The notes beneath the pieces are model-generated. The model made no database searches. It was not told the DNA's origin and saw only the letters and a program-made list of their open reading frames with translations. Both the position numbers and the translations under genes were made by a program. Below are positions 26,301 to 41,300 of a stretch of 64,000 nt of DNA, piece by piece. Position 1 is the first letter of the stretch; each line of letters opens with the position of its first letter. The DNA lies in NCBI GenBank assembly GCA_963281255.1, contig OY725499.1, positions 1,930,096-1,994,095 of the forward strand, read 5' to 3'. This DNA is from Aphrocallistes beatrix (lineage: Eukaryota > Porifera > Hexactinellida > Sceptrulophora > Aphrocallistidae).

Positions 26301-29300
26301 ATACGAGCTAAAGGATAGAAAGAGATGAGAGCGAGCTATCACGAACATCTATTTTTGTTCTGAATGATATCGAAATTAATGAAGTTGAATTCAATTACAT
26401 TATTAGATTTAGGAGTAGCTATGTAATATCAGGAAATGTCTTAAGGACATTAAATAGTTCATAATTATGCTAAGCAGATAGAATTTTAAGAATTTAAATT
26501 CCCACCCTCCACTTCATTCATGGTACATTTGATACAAAGGCTTTTTATTAAGTAGGCTATGTGTCAACTTATCACGGAATTATAATGTCATTACGACATT
26601 TCTTATAATGAAGAATTTTAGTTTTTCGGGATGCCCCCCCCCCCCCCCCCTGTTCAAGTTTACGATACAAAGGTGTAAACTTGGCATATTGAAATATGGA
26701 ACAAAACCTATGAACCACCTGTATATACATAAATGGTTTAACTTTAAATAGAAAATAAAATAAAATACCGATTCGCATATAGATAGTGATGGAGTTCCTC
26801 CATCACTAGCACAAATAGTTGTCAAATAACTTGAGGTACTTTCTCTGTCAAGGGCAATCTTCGTAGTTAATATTCCAGCAGCATTTATTTCAAAATCAGA
26901 ATTTAGGTCTACGGAGTATTGTATTTGTGCATTGATTGTAGAATCAAGATCTGTGGCAGAAACGAGCATCACGAAAAGGTTTGCTCCTCCTTCATTTACA
27001 AAAGAATTAACAGGAGGGCGATCTAAAAAATAATGGAAATAAAAAATAAAACATTTATAAAGTATTATCGAAATATTATTAGTGATTAGAGTTTCCAGAC
27101 CGGTAGGAATCGACTAGTCCCACGGCACTGGAAGAAAGCTGGTCGATACAGTTCTTAGCAGGTGTTTTTCAATTTAACTACTTATGCTGAGTCATCCTTT
27201 TCTAACACATATCAAGCAATGCTCAAGTAATAAAATACAATAATCAAAATTCCTTCATTCTGGTAATCATTTTGTTGTGCTTGTTTTTGTCAGCCTTATC
27301 AATAACGCTATTAACGTCTCTTTATTTAAGAGGAATGAATTGTCCCAAAATTCAAGTAATTTAACTCAGTAGTGAAAAGTGTAAGAATGGATAAAAAACA
27401 TTTATAGTAATTCAAAAGTGTAGATAAGCATGTTGAAATCCGAATGATCTTAAACTTTTGTTATTGACTGTGATAGAAAATATGCCAATTTACAACGATC
27501 TAAAATTAAATTATGTAGTAAATATATGTTTATTTAAGAATTTCAATTGATAGTATAGATCAAAAAGTCGCATTCGTCAAGCTTCTTTTCTCATTTTAAT
27601 CAATATTTAAATCATAACTCTATGGGATATATACTAGAAATATTAAAATACATCACTTTAAAATATGAATCATTCGGTCGGTCATTCTACTACAAAGCTA
27701 AATAATTGCACTGGAAATTGGAACAGCGAATTAACTTTGGCAAGATTCGATGCATTACTTGTAATCGTGGAATTTCGAATATGAGGAAGATAGATGCAAA
27801 TGTCCCCCAAACTACTGTACTCTAGACAGGGTCTTTCGAAGAAGGATTAAGTCATACTATCTACCATAAAATGGTAACTCTATGCATTGAACCGTGAGAA
27901 TATGAAGAATTCATACAGTATGAAGTGTCGAAAATATTTGACTACTCCATAAGTGCAATTATGGACAGGTTATGAACTAATTGAACACCCTAAGTACTAT
28001 TTCTTGAGAATGACTTTCATTGTTTTCAGTTCAAGATACTCTTATTGAAGATTACGAGATGTGCATGAAATGGCAGAGGTTGCTCTATAAGTGAACCCTG
28101 AGGCACAATATACATTTTAACTATTATTTTATAGAAATTCAAATTTACTTACCAAATACTGGAGCATTATCATTGACATCTAGAATTACAATATTAACGG
28201 GGATACTTGATTGTCTTCTTACACCAGTACCATTATCCGCAGCTTGAACAATTATAATATATCTTTGAGTAATTTCAAAATCTAAACTAATTGAAGTTGT
28301 GAATATTTCTCCAGTATTAGAATCGATACGAAATACCCCATCATTATTACCATCTAAAATAGAATAAGTTATGACATCATCTCTATCTGAGTCAGTGGCA
28401 GTGATCTAAAGAATAAACATTATAAACTTCATATTTTTGTCGAAGAATTAAGCTATAATTCTGCATCTTCATGGTTTGAGACTAACATAAAAATAATTGC
28501 ACACAAAGGCAGATGGCTGTAAATTTAAAGGAGGTAATTCTATAACCGTATGCAATAATGACTGCTACCCATGTTTTACTGATTTGTTTCAGTAGTAATT
28601 TTACTCTATATGGCTCACAGCAGGAAATAGCTGGTCTGTTAGTTCTAATGTAAATTGTAAATTGCTACCTCAGGACATTTCATAATAAATAATTTTTATA
28701 TTAAGCAAGCTGATAATTGTTCACCATTTAAGCGTATGACAAAATAGGTAATTTAGTATTCATACTTATTATACGTATGAATTTATAACATATTTTTTAA
28801 AAAACTAAAAATATAGGAAGGCACTCACTAGTTGCAGTTGGCCACTATACAAGGTATGTATGGTTGAAAACTAAGAATATGTACAAGTATATACTAGAAT
28901 ACCTGAATCACAGAATGACCTTCTGCAACATTCTCTGGAATAGATGTACTGAAAGGAGTATTAGTAAAAACTGGTGTATATTCGTTACTATCAATTACAT
29001 GAATAGTAACACTCGTTGCCCCGGTCTTCATCGAAGTTGCTTTGTCAACTGCATTAACGACAAAAACAAAAATAACAACAGCTTCATAATCAACTTGAGA
29101 TCGAAGACTGATCAATCCTAATGAATACATTTTTAATAATAAAATTACAAAGTACAAGTAACATTATAGTAAAGGCATACATTGCTCTACATCAGCTATT
29201 ATTGGGATTTCACTTTTAGACAGGGTGAAAATATCTAGGATCTTGAAAAATTGTTTATCCTTACTACGTATTAAAACTCGATTAATGTATATTTATTTAT

Positions 29301-32300
29301 TTATACTATATATCTATATCTATATCTATATCTATATATCTGTAACGAATTGATTGAAGAAACTGCCGGGCGCAGAAAGCTAATTTTTGGCATGTGGGAG
29401 TTTTTTTGGCTATGGCTCCAGTAAGTTTTGAGCTCAGAGCAAAATGTCGACTCATCATGGAATTATGACGTCATTTTAACATTTTTAAAAGTTAAGCAAC
29501 GGAGTTATTCGAGCATAACTCAGCCATTTTGGGAGAAGAAGGCTGAAATTTTAATAGAATCTCTATACTAACATACCTCACATATGATGCAACTATCATC
29601 AAAAAATGATGACTCATCACTTTGTTATGACGTCATCATTGCTCATCAAAAAATTTTAAAATTGACAAATTTGGTGATTTTTCGAGTGATATCGATTATC
29701 ACAGTAGGACAGACATATTTAGAGATGCTATCTCCCTTATAATTAACCAATGTGACCCCAGGCGACCGAAGGGAGCCTCCGGCGGACACAAAGTGTCCGC
29801 TAGCCGCGGAGCGCAAGCAAGCGAAGCGCGCTTGTCCTTACTATTAAAACTCGATTAATGTATATTTATTTATATATATACAGTCGACTCCGCTTAATAG
29901 GGCCACTGTTTAATCGGGTCACTTTTGGTAGGACCGAATAGCTATCACACATAGAAGCTAATACAAAATATTTTCGGTTAATAGGGTTCTCCGCTTAATC
30001 GGGTCAAACTGTCCTCTGACCGATGTGACCCTATTAAGCGGAGTCTACTGTATATATATATATATATCTGTAACGAATTGATTGAAGAAACTGCCAGTCA
30101 CAGGAAGCTGATTTTTGGCATGTGGGAGTTTTTTAGCTATGGCTCCAGTAAGTTCTGAGCTCAGAGCAAAATGTCGACTCATCATGGAATTATGACGTCA
30201 TTGTCACATTTTTAAAAGTTAAGCAATACAGTTATTCGAGCATAACTCAGCCATTATAGGAGATAGAAGGCTGAAATTTTAATAGAATCTGTATACTAAC
30301 ATATCTCACATATAATGCACCTATCATCAAAAATGATGACTCATCACTTTGTTATGACGTCATCATTACTCATCAAAAATTCTAAAAATTGATAAATTTG
30401 GTGATTTTTCGTGCGATATCGATTATACCCGTAGGACAGAGGTATTTAGAGATGTTATTTCCGTTATAACCAAACAATGTGACCCCAGGCGACCGAAGGG
30501 AGCCTCCGGCGGACACAAAGTGTCCGCCAGCCGCGCAACGCAAGCAAGCGAAGCGCGCTTGTTCCAATGAACACCAGAGGTAATTCATCACCATCATGTA
30601 TAGTGTTTAGGATTTTAGTTTGAAAGGTTGAATGGTCGAATTTGTTAAGTTTGCAATTGATCAACAACTAAGGGGTTTAACATTAATCAATTAAGGTTGG
30701 CGATGGATTATTCTATTTCTGATAAATCATAATTATAAAACATGAGTATAAATAAAGAAAATTAAAAATAATTCAAAAAATATCTCACTAATGCGATGGG
30801 ATATTCGTGCAAAATCTACAGACACAAACAAGGATACATTTACACCACAACAGATGGTTACAGATATTCAAAGGTATACCAACTCATTCCGATTGGGAAA
30901 AGGCACCAAGAAATGTAATCAAGAGAGTATTCGAGGCAGGGCTGGGGTTGGTTAACCAATGTCAATGTTAATTGGTAGAAATATGGATTTTTGGACTATC
31001 TTTAACTTAATATTTAAAAATTTGATAATCTTCAGTGGTCTCGAAATATACTGTAAGATTAGAAAATAGAAAATTATATTGTAATATCAAATTTTTAGAG
31101 GTAATTTTCATGAATTTCCGTCGAAAAAAAATGAAATTAATGTAATGTAAGTTGATCTGTGGTTGATATGCAGTCGATGTACCATGGACAGTATAAGTGG
31201 ATCATGAACTATCAGGATCATCTTACTCAATTCTGTGTGCTCAGGCCTCTCACCTCAGAGCGATAATGGTTCAGAATTCACTGCACATGTCATTACAGAT
31301 TTGAAGCAGCTGTAGCTGATCTTGTCACTGTTCATGGCAAGCCCAGACATCCACAGAGTCAGGGTTCTGTTGAAAGAGCCAACTGTGATGTGAAAGACAT
31401 ACTGGTTGTTTGGTTAGCCGACAACAACACCACTGACTGGACCATAGGACTGAAGTTCGTCCAGTTCCAGAAGAACGCCTTTTGCTGCTTTGTTAGGTTC
31501 TGAAGCCAAAGTTGGTTTGACATCTTCCAATCTACCACAAGAAGTAATCTCCAGATTGCAAAGTGAAGATGATCTGATCGCCGCAATTTCAGTTCCAACT
31601 CCATTCGTAAGATACAATTGTATTGGTGAGAAGCGGTGTAAAACAAATAGATGTCGGTGTTTCAAAGCACGTTTGATTCGCAATTCCAAATGCCATTCCA
31701 GCCTTACTTGTTCCAACAAAAACCCGTGTTGTTGTTAGATTTTTTGATGATCGACTAGTATGTCCATCAAAGTTTATCTGTTTGTTACTCATGTTACAAT
31801 GAACTTTCTCATTATTCATAACTATGCTGTTCCATTTCAGTTAATATGTCTAAATACGAAGCGAATTTTCAATTGTTATGCATAATCCCTGAAATTTCCA
31901 GGAACCTCAGTTGATCGATTGCAAACCTTGGTCGATCGATTGCAAACCTCAGTTGATCGATTGCAAACCTCAGTTGATCGATTGCAAACCTTAGTTGATC
32001 GATTGCAAACCTCAGTTGATCGATTGCAAACCTTCAAATTCGATCAATTGCACCCTCAATAGTATTATATATTGGATCAATGAATGACATGATTTAATGC
32101 GAACAGTTCTACAATGAGTGTTGATGTCCGGCAGGTGGAATGAATATAACACATATAATTGAATATAAACCTCCATGTAAATAGTATTCAAGTGGGTATA
32201 TCCATAAGGAATATGTATTCAAACTATGAAAAAATATTATATTTTTGATTCCAAATTCGTAATCTACACATTCTAATTACTCATAATTGAGGACTTCAAC

Positions 32301-35300
32301 TCAATTACTAACTCCCAAGTTTTAAAATGTCTACCTCCTATGATTACCTGATGCAACTTGTCTCTAATCATGGCTATTAAATATGACGGTGATTAGTGGC
32401 ACAAAGTGCCACAGGTTGATGATTTACATGAAAATAAGTATTTGTGTATAAAGTTTCAAAAATGAGTAATTCGGATGTGTTGTTCACGAATTTGAAATAA
32501 AAAATAAGTTATTACTTAGAGCAGTGGTTCCCAACCTTTCCTAACTCACGTACCCCTTCGAGATTGAAAATTTACCGCGTACCCCTGTGAAAAAGTATAG
32601 TTGAGTTTATTGTATGAATGTTTATTTACTAGAAAGAATTGCTTTGAGTAGATTTATATATAACGTACTGTATAATAAATTACGTGTGTTAATGAGACGG
32701 TTGCGATTGCTTCAATGCAGCTAGTTTCTTAATGTCCGGCGAAGTCTTTGCAATTGCACATCGCATGTCGTCTTGAACAGACAATCGATTCCTGTGTTTG
32801 GTTTTTATGTGAAACAGTGTCGAAAAACCGGATTCACACAAGTAAGTGGAAGGAAATGGGAGTAGCAGTCTAATTGCCAGTTTAGATACTTTGGGGTAGG
32901 CATTGACCATCTTGCACCAGAAACTAATCAGATGAACTTCAGCGAACAATTCTTTTGCATTGCTATCATTGATCAATTCAATGAATTCTTCCTGTTCGGC
33001 TTCTGGGATCGAATTAAAATCAACTTTGAAAGGATTTCTGACAAATTTGAAATCTCTGTCATTCACATCTTCAAAATATGACAAAAATTCTTTCTGTAGT
33101 GCTCTCAAGTGCACCAGAATTACCTCTTTCGTTTCAACATCTAAAACTGTCTTCTTCTCCGTAGTGAGTGCATTCAAAGTATGAAACTGGTCCAATTTTC
33201 CTTTGCTAATTTGACCACTCCACAGCTCTAGTTTCATTATGAATGCATTGACCTTATCCACAAAGTCAAGTATCGTGTTTTCTATTCCTTGCATGGATAA
33301 ATTTAGTCTATTCAGTTGAGAAAAAATATCAACAAGGTAGGCAAGTTTTAGGCTCTGCTCGACAATGTTAAAATGCAACATAAAGTCTTGTTTATTCTTT
33401 TGCAAAATAAACTCTTGAATTTCGGCTCGTAATTCAAACACTCGCTTAACAACATTGCCTCTAGATAACCAGCGCACTTCTGTGTGAAATAGAAGGGTTT
33501 CTGAACTCGCATCTAGATATTTACATAACTCTCGAAATAGACGTGTATTCAAAGAACTACTCTTAATATAGTTTACCAATTTTATAACCCCAGACATAAC
33601 ATCCAAAAGCAAAGGTGGGAGTGTTTTAGCAGCAAGAGCATGTCTATGTATCATGCAATGAAGTGACAAAACTTCTGGAACTTGAGTTCTAACTCGGGCT
33701 TGAAATCCTGAATGACGTCCTAACATTGCAGGAGCTCCATCAGTACAGACACCACATAGGTTTTCCCAGACCAAACCGTTATCGATAAAGAATTCGTTAA
33801 CTTTTTCAAAAACATCAATTCCTCTTGTTGTTGTTTGTAAAGGCAGACAAAAGAGAAAATCTTCTTTGAATTCCCTATCATGGATATATCTGGCAAAGCA
33901 AATTAGCTGAGCACATGAAGCTACATCTGTTGACTCATCTAACTGGATACTGAATAAACCCAATGGTGCTGTTTTCATCTCAGATACAACTTGTAACTTG
34001 ACATCTTCTGACATATCTACGATACGACGGTGAACTGTGTTATTGGAAATGGATAATGGTGCTAATTTCTTAACGTTATCTTCACCTAACATTAACTTAA
34101 CTGCTTCTTTGATGCAAGGAAGGATCAAAGTTTCCCCAATTGTATGTGGTTTCTTTTGTTGAGCTATTTTCAAGGAAATAGCATAAGACGCTTCAATTGC
34201 CGAAACTGAAAGCTGATTAAACGTTCCAGTGGTATCTAATCGGGCTTTCTTTACATCAAAATATGAGGGATCTCTGCCTTTAAGTTCAGGATGACATGTT
34301 TCAAAATGCCTACTCAAAAGGCTTGGTTTCATGCTGTCAGCAGAAAGTGTTTTAAGGCAGATAACGCATTGTGGACGCTCAATGTTATTGATATTGATCG
34401 AAGTAAAACCATATTTGATATATTCGTCGGAATATAATCGTCTTTTCTTTCCAGATGCCATTATGAATAAGGGTACACAATATTGCGGAATAAGAATGAA
34501 GAGAAAAGTACAGACTATCTATTTATATTTATGACTGAAATATTATGTTTATATAAAACACTAATGAATACATACGTAAGTAGGATACAGTGAATCACAG
34601 TAAGTTTTTAGCGCCAACTTTATTATGATTCGTCAACTTGAATCCACAAGTTACCAATAATCAAAGATATCTCAATTAAGTAGTTCGCGTACCCCTAACA
34701 AAATGGCTCGCGTACCCCTAGGGGTACGCGTACCCCAGGTTGGGAACCACTGACTTAGAGTTTGAGTATAAATTCCTTTATGAATAGATCCACTTTAATA
34801 CTATTTGTATGGAGGTTTTCGTGGTGGTCAAATACCTTTGTCCGGGTAGTGTATATATTCAATTCATCATCAATTAATTATAAAGTCATTAAATATTAAA
34901 TTAGAAGATACAATACCTGTAGAATCATCAATCTGAAATGAGAAGCTGGTTGATTGTGAAAAAATATTGTAAGAAAATTTTCCGTCATCAGTTGATGGAT
35001 CATCTAAATCTGTAGCTGTAACTACACCTACTACAAACCCCACACCTTCACTCTCATCCACGGTGAAGATATAATTCGAACTAGCAAAAGATGGAGAAAA
35101 TTCATTAATACCAGTTACATTGAGCTGCAAAGAGAGGCTAGTAGTACGAGATGAAGGAAGACCACTGTCAGTTACCTATCGTGATACATAGAAATATTAA
35201 TTTTTAAAAAAATGTGTCGACAGACTGAAAGTGAGGCTCCATTAAGTAGACTCATAGGGCAGATACATAATATACAGTCATAATTGCGTTTTATACAATT

Positions 35301-38300
35301 TTCTCCACGTCCACCAATCAGATTTCAAGTTTAGGGAGTCATTGTGATTCATTTGTAATTTTGTACTCATGAGTTAGATCTAATCCCTATTCGCCAATAA
35401 AATCAAAGCCAATAGTCATGTTAAATCCCTGGGTCCTGATTGGCTAACCATGGCCTACTTAAAACACGGTCGTGTATGTCACCGAGAAGGCCTGGAATAT
35501 AGAAGACCAGTTTTAACATAGTGAAACTTTAATTTTTAAGACCAATAAACCAAAAAACATATACAATAGACCCTTGAAGTGTATCACTACCATATAGAAA
35601 CATCATATCAAACCATGCAAATCAGCTGTCAGAAAGTTGATATGTCATCATGTGATTGCGCAATAGTTTTTTTCAGAGCAAAAAATGCTGCTGTTCTAGC
35701 TCATTTTAAACATCGTTATCTGCATTTCTCATGGTTGATTTTTTGATAGCGCAACAATAGGAAGACCTAAATCCAAAAAATCTGGAAATCTTATTGGGAA
35801 TGTCTATGCATTACACAAAAGGTCTAGATCGTAGACATTAAGAAATTAAACCATTCAAGCCGCAAGCTGTTACTACTTCCTAATGATCCTAATCTGTTCA
35901 CGTATTATTTTCATTATTCTCTTAGTTATCTAGGATTTTATTACGATCTATCGAGTAATGAGATGTGACAACACCCTAGATAACATTCAATTTTTTGCTT
36001 CCATAGCAACTGAGAAATGCATAGACACACCAATTAAGATTTTCGGATTTTTTGGGCAGTGTATTAAGTAGGCCATGGCAGGCCATAAAATGTTCTCATC
36101 AATTCATTAAAGTTGCTATTGTTAAAGACTCAAGTGTTGGAACCTATGTGTACGAATCAATTCAATTAAACTAATAAGCGTACAAATTCTGTAGTAATAA
36201 TTTTCGTACGATATTCGGATACTGGTAAGCTTCCAGATTGCAGTACAGCGATGTCGAGTATCTAGATTGCCGCCTCGAGGGGAAGAAAGAGATGCGGACC
36301 AATTTACTAGGCTCAGGGCGGACCGCACAATTGCAAAGATAAGAATTCAAAAAAATAATGAAAAGCTACCTGAGGAGTACAAATTTTATCAAGTATTGGT
36401 CTATTCATTCTGTCTATATAAAATTTGGTGGCTCTTAATCACCACCGCATTTAGCACGAAAGTCAAACTGGAATGCATAAGAGACTAAGGTATTGAAGAT
36501 CAAATTTGGAAAATTAGTTACAAATATTGGTTCGAAATGTTTATTTTCGAACGACTGAAATTATTCGTTATGGGAGAGGTGCAAAATGGGCGACTGAGCC
36601 GGACACATAGTGTCCGAAAGGCTGATTGTATATACTTGTATTAAGTCAATAATAAAATAGGCAATAACATAAAATCTTATACACTAGAACTCGGATAAGA
36701 CGCACCCCCGGGAATCGGAAAATAGTACGTAGTATCCGTAATTACGTACTACCGAGTTGATATTAAATAGGGATCTATATAATAAATGAATTTTGGTTCA
36801 GAGAAATGATTACGTACCAAGCCGAAGGACGTATTATCTCGAGTACGTACTAACCGAGTTCTACCGTATATTAAAACGCTAGAACTTTTTTGTGTGTTTG
36901 TCCGAATTTATTGAAGACTCGGCAAGTCGTAAAGATATGAAAATTGTTATTAAAGGGTTTACCAGGCGCTCAAAGGGCGCCTCCGCGGACAGACAGTGTT
37001 CGCTACTGCGCTACGCAAGTACGCAAAGCACGCTTGTATCATTAAAATATACAAAAAATTATAATAACTTACTGAAATTTCTATTAGAAAAGATTTTGTT
37101 GTTTCAAAATCTAAAGTTTGCGTCAAAATTAAATTAACAACACTGGCTCCAGCATTGAATAAAATTTGGAATTGAGGAAGGGTTGGAGAAAGGGAAAATC
37201 CAGCAATTGTAAAGTTTGATGTTCCATCAATATCAGCATCAGCAACATTCAGCGTGCAAAAAGTACCAACAGCTCTGTTTTCTGGTAGTATGCGAGTGCA
37301 AGTTGAGACTAGAAAGAAAATCTAAGATTAATGAGCAATGCATATCTAAATATAGATACAAGCATTTACATAATAACTACCTAGATACTTGTAGAATATG
37401 GTGTTGAGACATAATTATGTAATAAATTCACGGTCTATGTATTCACTGTGGTAACCTAAAATGCTCTCAGCTCTGCTGCATTATATACGGGGTCGCCAGA
37501 ATAAGTCCGAAGACCTATGAAGTAGGAATAAGTTCTAAAAAATTCCAAAGTAGGAATAAGTTCGAAAGGCCTGTTGCATGAGATTTTGACCCGCGTGGGA
37601 TTTTGACCCACCGATAGCTTTTTCATTTTAGACTAAGTAACATTTCGTCCATGGTAACTTGCTATTTACTATATAATTACCTTCATGTCATAAACTCGCG
37701 TTCTAACTTTATCTCTTTTTTCTAGATTTCTTTCAACTTCTATTTACGAATTTACTTCGAACTGACATTGACTCTATCATGAACGTGAACGAGTACCAGC
37801 AGATTCAGAGTTATCTCTTGACTAATGTCATTCCTCTGGAGATCAAGGATTCAAGTGATCGATATAAGAAAAAGAATTTTGTCAGAAGGTGCAGAGAGTA
37901 TTATCTCCAAAACAACAAACTTGTAAAGGTTCAAACTAGCTTTTACCTCACCTTTGCTATTATTGAATCTTGGGCACCAATATTTAGCTTAAATGTTTTT
38001 CAATTTGACTGTCTGTGGTGGTGGTTTATTTTACTAATAATCCAAATCGTATGTATCCATTCATTTTACTGTCCATATTTCAGAGTGTGAGGAAGAATGG
38101 AGTCGTGAAATACCTTGAGATTCCACTTGAATCCGAAATCAATCATATCATCAGTTTCTACCATGACACTACTCACCCTGGTATCAATGCTACCATTGAT
38201 GGCATTCGTAACAAATACGACTGGATCGGCATTCACGAAGATGTTCGACAATATGTAAGAAATTCCCATTCAATGAATTAGAATGAATAAAATTATTCAC

Positions 38301-41300
38301 TTATTTTATCCTTTTAGATAAAAACCTGTCACGACTGCCAATCTAATGCAGCACTCCCACCTCAGCCCCAACGAGAACTCCAACCCATTCCACCTCCACA
38401 AAACCCCTGGCATCACTGTGGAATTGATCTAGTTTGCAATATGACCCCAGATTCTTTCGGATTTCAGCATATTTTGGTCATTGTCTGCTACCTGAGCAAA
38501 TTTGCAGTCGCACGCCCTCTCAAAACTAAAACATCCAGGGAGGTATTGAATCGCTTACAAGATATCTATCTTACATTCGGAGTTCCTAAAGTTATCCAGA
38601 GCGACCAAGGCAAAGAATTCTCGAGCAAGGTATAAACATATATATAAAGTACACCCGCTGATACTTACTATACATATATAGTTAATTTACTAGTTAATTG
38701 TATCATATTTAAAGAATAAACAAGAAAATACACCCCTCTTTACTATCTTAATTAAGTACGTCTGGTATACATTGACATTATTTGATATTCACCAGCTTCA
38801 ACGTAGTGGAAACTCTAAATTAGCTAAATTAGCTGTGTACTCCATTTTTTTTAAGCTAACGTCCCAATTAAGCCATTGAATAAATGTGAAAGTATCAGGT
38901 GGCATACTTAGGAATATTTTGATTGTTTTAGGAATTTCAAGATTTCCACTCACAACTTGATGTTGAGCTTAGAAGAACCACTGCTTACCATCCACAAAGT
39001 AATGGACTTGTTGAAGCGCACAATAAAATTATCAAAAAGTAAGAGTCTTATTTATCTATCTCACCCCATATTATTGGTTACTCTCTATTTATTTAATTAA
39101 CTTTGAATTAGTAAAATTTACAAATTGAGGAGTAATGCAGATACAGAATGGACAGCAAAACTACAACCAGCAGTTTTGTCAGCAAACACTCAGAAAAAAC
39201 GCTCTACAGGGTACACTCCATTCTATCTTATGTTCGGGAGAGATTATGATTCCTCTAACCTTCTCAACTTGATTACCTCATCATCAAATAACGACGACCG
39301 TTCTGAGCCAAATGAAGACGGTTGTACCTCTGATCCAGGATGCCCCCAACTTGATGCCATTCCAATGGCCATTGACGAAGCAGATCCCTATGAGTTACCA
39401 AATAATGATGATGAGTGGATGCAAGAAATAGATGAAACTCGTGATACTGATAGAATGTTTGCTATCGACAATATCAAAAAAGAACAGAAGATTCAAAAAC
39501 GGAATTTTGACCGTAAACTAAAACGTAACAGGTGAGTAATTCTTATTTTTAGTGTTTGGTTCCAATAACAGAAAGTAATGACAATGATGATAGCATCACC
39601 ATAGCATATTTTCTCAAAGAAGCTTTGCAATTCGTATGTCTTCTCATCTCATACTTAAAATATTTTCTGTTGACGTAAATTCAATTCATCATGACTCAAA
39701 AATCTTTACTTAACTAAGTAGCTAAATTTAGGTCGGAATTTGAGGAAGGAGACCAAGTACTTGTACACAACATCAAAAAATCCAAACATCTTCCTGGAAC
39801 CAAAAATGCAAAGAAATATCTTGGACCATATTCAGTAGATAGAGTGACACCAAGCCATATTATTGCACATACCGATCTCAACAGCAAAAAGACAACAAAG
39901 ATACCAATCCACCTTTCTCGAATATATCATAAACGCACTAATTCAGCAGTAAGTGAAATTTTAGTAATTTTTAATTAAAATGCTATCAATTCCTACAAAT
40001 TTGATAATTTTATTTTAGGATACGGAGACATCAGTAAACAAAGCAATACTCGAGCCATCCATCAATTCTATTCGTGAGTAATATTAGTATCGATAAGTTA
40101 TTTACTTGTCTGAAGTTAAATTGGCTATATTCTTAGAATCCTATGACGATATGGATTCCTTAACTTTGGGAGCGACAGAAGAGACATTTGACAGCCAAGA
40201 ACAGCTACTATCTGAGACAGAAAAAGAAATACTAGACAACAAATTTAACGACATCAAACCTCAAGTATTAACATCACTTCTCAACAACACCTACTTAACA
40301 GATCTTCACGGAACCCTTGCCACTAAAGCTCAATCACTAACATCACTCACTACACTATATGATCACCACCCATCAACTAGCATCAACTACATAACTAAGG
40401 AATATATTGCCATCACTGTCACTCGATGGTATAATGAATATCGTAATTCCCATCCCAGCGAAAGTCAACTCGAGAAAAGAAGGGATTACGATTACCCTCT
40501 CGCAGTTCTATTCCCTGTAGTGATTGAGTTGATCTTCCCGAAAGAATCAGAAATTATTACCATCGAATCAACACCATCATCACCATCTGAAAACCTCGCT
40601 AGCGCTACTGAAGACTCATTACAATCTATAACATTCCCTAAATGGGAGGGCGAATACAACAACATCCTACAACTTAACACCTGCCCAGTCGACAACATAG
40701 TGGCAATTCTAAGTTTAAATCAGGACAAAATCATTAATTCACTGAAAATAATCGGAACAACACCATCAACCTGCAAATTCCATCAAATCTATTCTCTTGT
40801 CGCCAGTAAGAAATTTGATGAACTGCGAGAGTACATTGCTTCACATATTGGGCTAAAAATTATCTACCAGTCGCTGGTTAAATGTTATGACTTTTTCGGA
40901 TCAGAGGGTAATATCATTAAATTTCTACGTACCTTGGACCTATGCAATGATCGCTACATCTCCACATTTAAATGCCACCAATGCTCAAACACCTTCAACA
41001 CCACCTGTATGCTAGGTACCATAGGGAGCGTCATCACCAACTTAGAGTCTTCAGTTAGTCGCAAACTCCTCCCAAGTAAATGCAAATCTTGTGGGTCAAC
41101 TAATTCCATCTTCGAAAGACAATCTGGCCAATTCAAATCAATTCCTACTCTTCTTACAGTTGAAATCGGACATCTCCCTAACATCGACAAGCAACTTGCA
41201 ATATCATATATCGACAAACATTTTACCATCGGCCATGATCATCAAACGCTGCACTATCAACTAGTCGGCTTCTCCATCTTACTCCGAAATCACTTCTATT

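Noticed and set aside
31359-31719. Minus-strand frames opposite the KRBA2-like remnant
   Set aside because: They are shadows: the plus strand carries the recognisable integrase motifs.
32689-34461. Host ZBED5/FAM200-like domesticated gene
   Set aside because: Perfect terminal repeats and an 8-bp target duplication directly flank the frame, so it is still a transposon.
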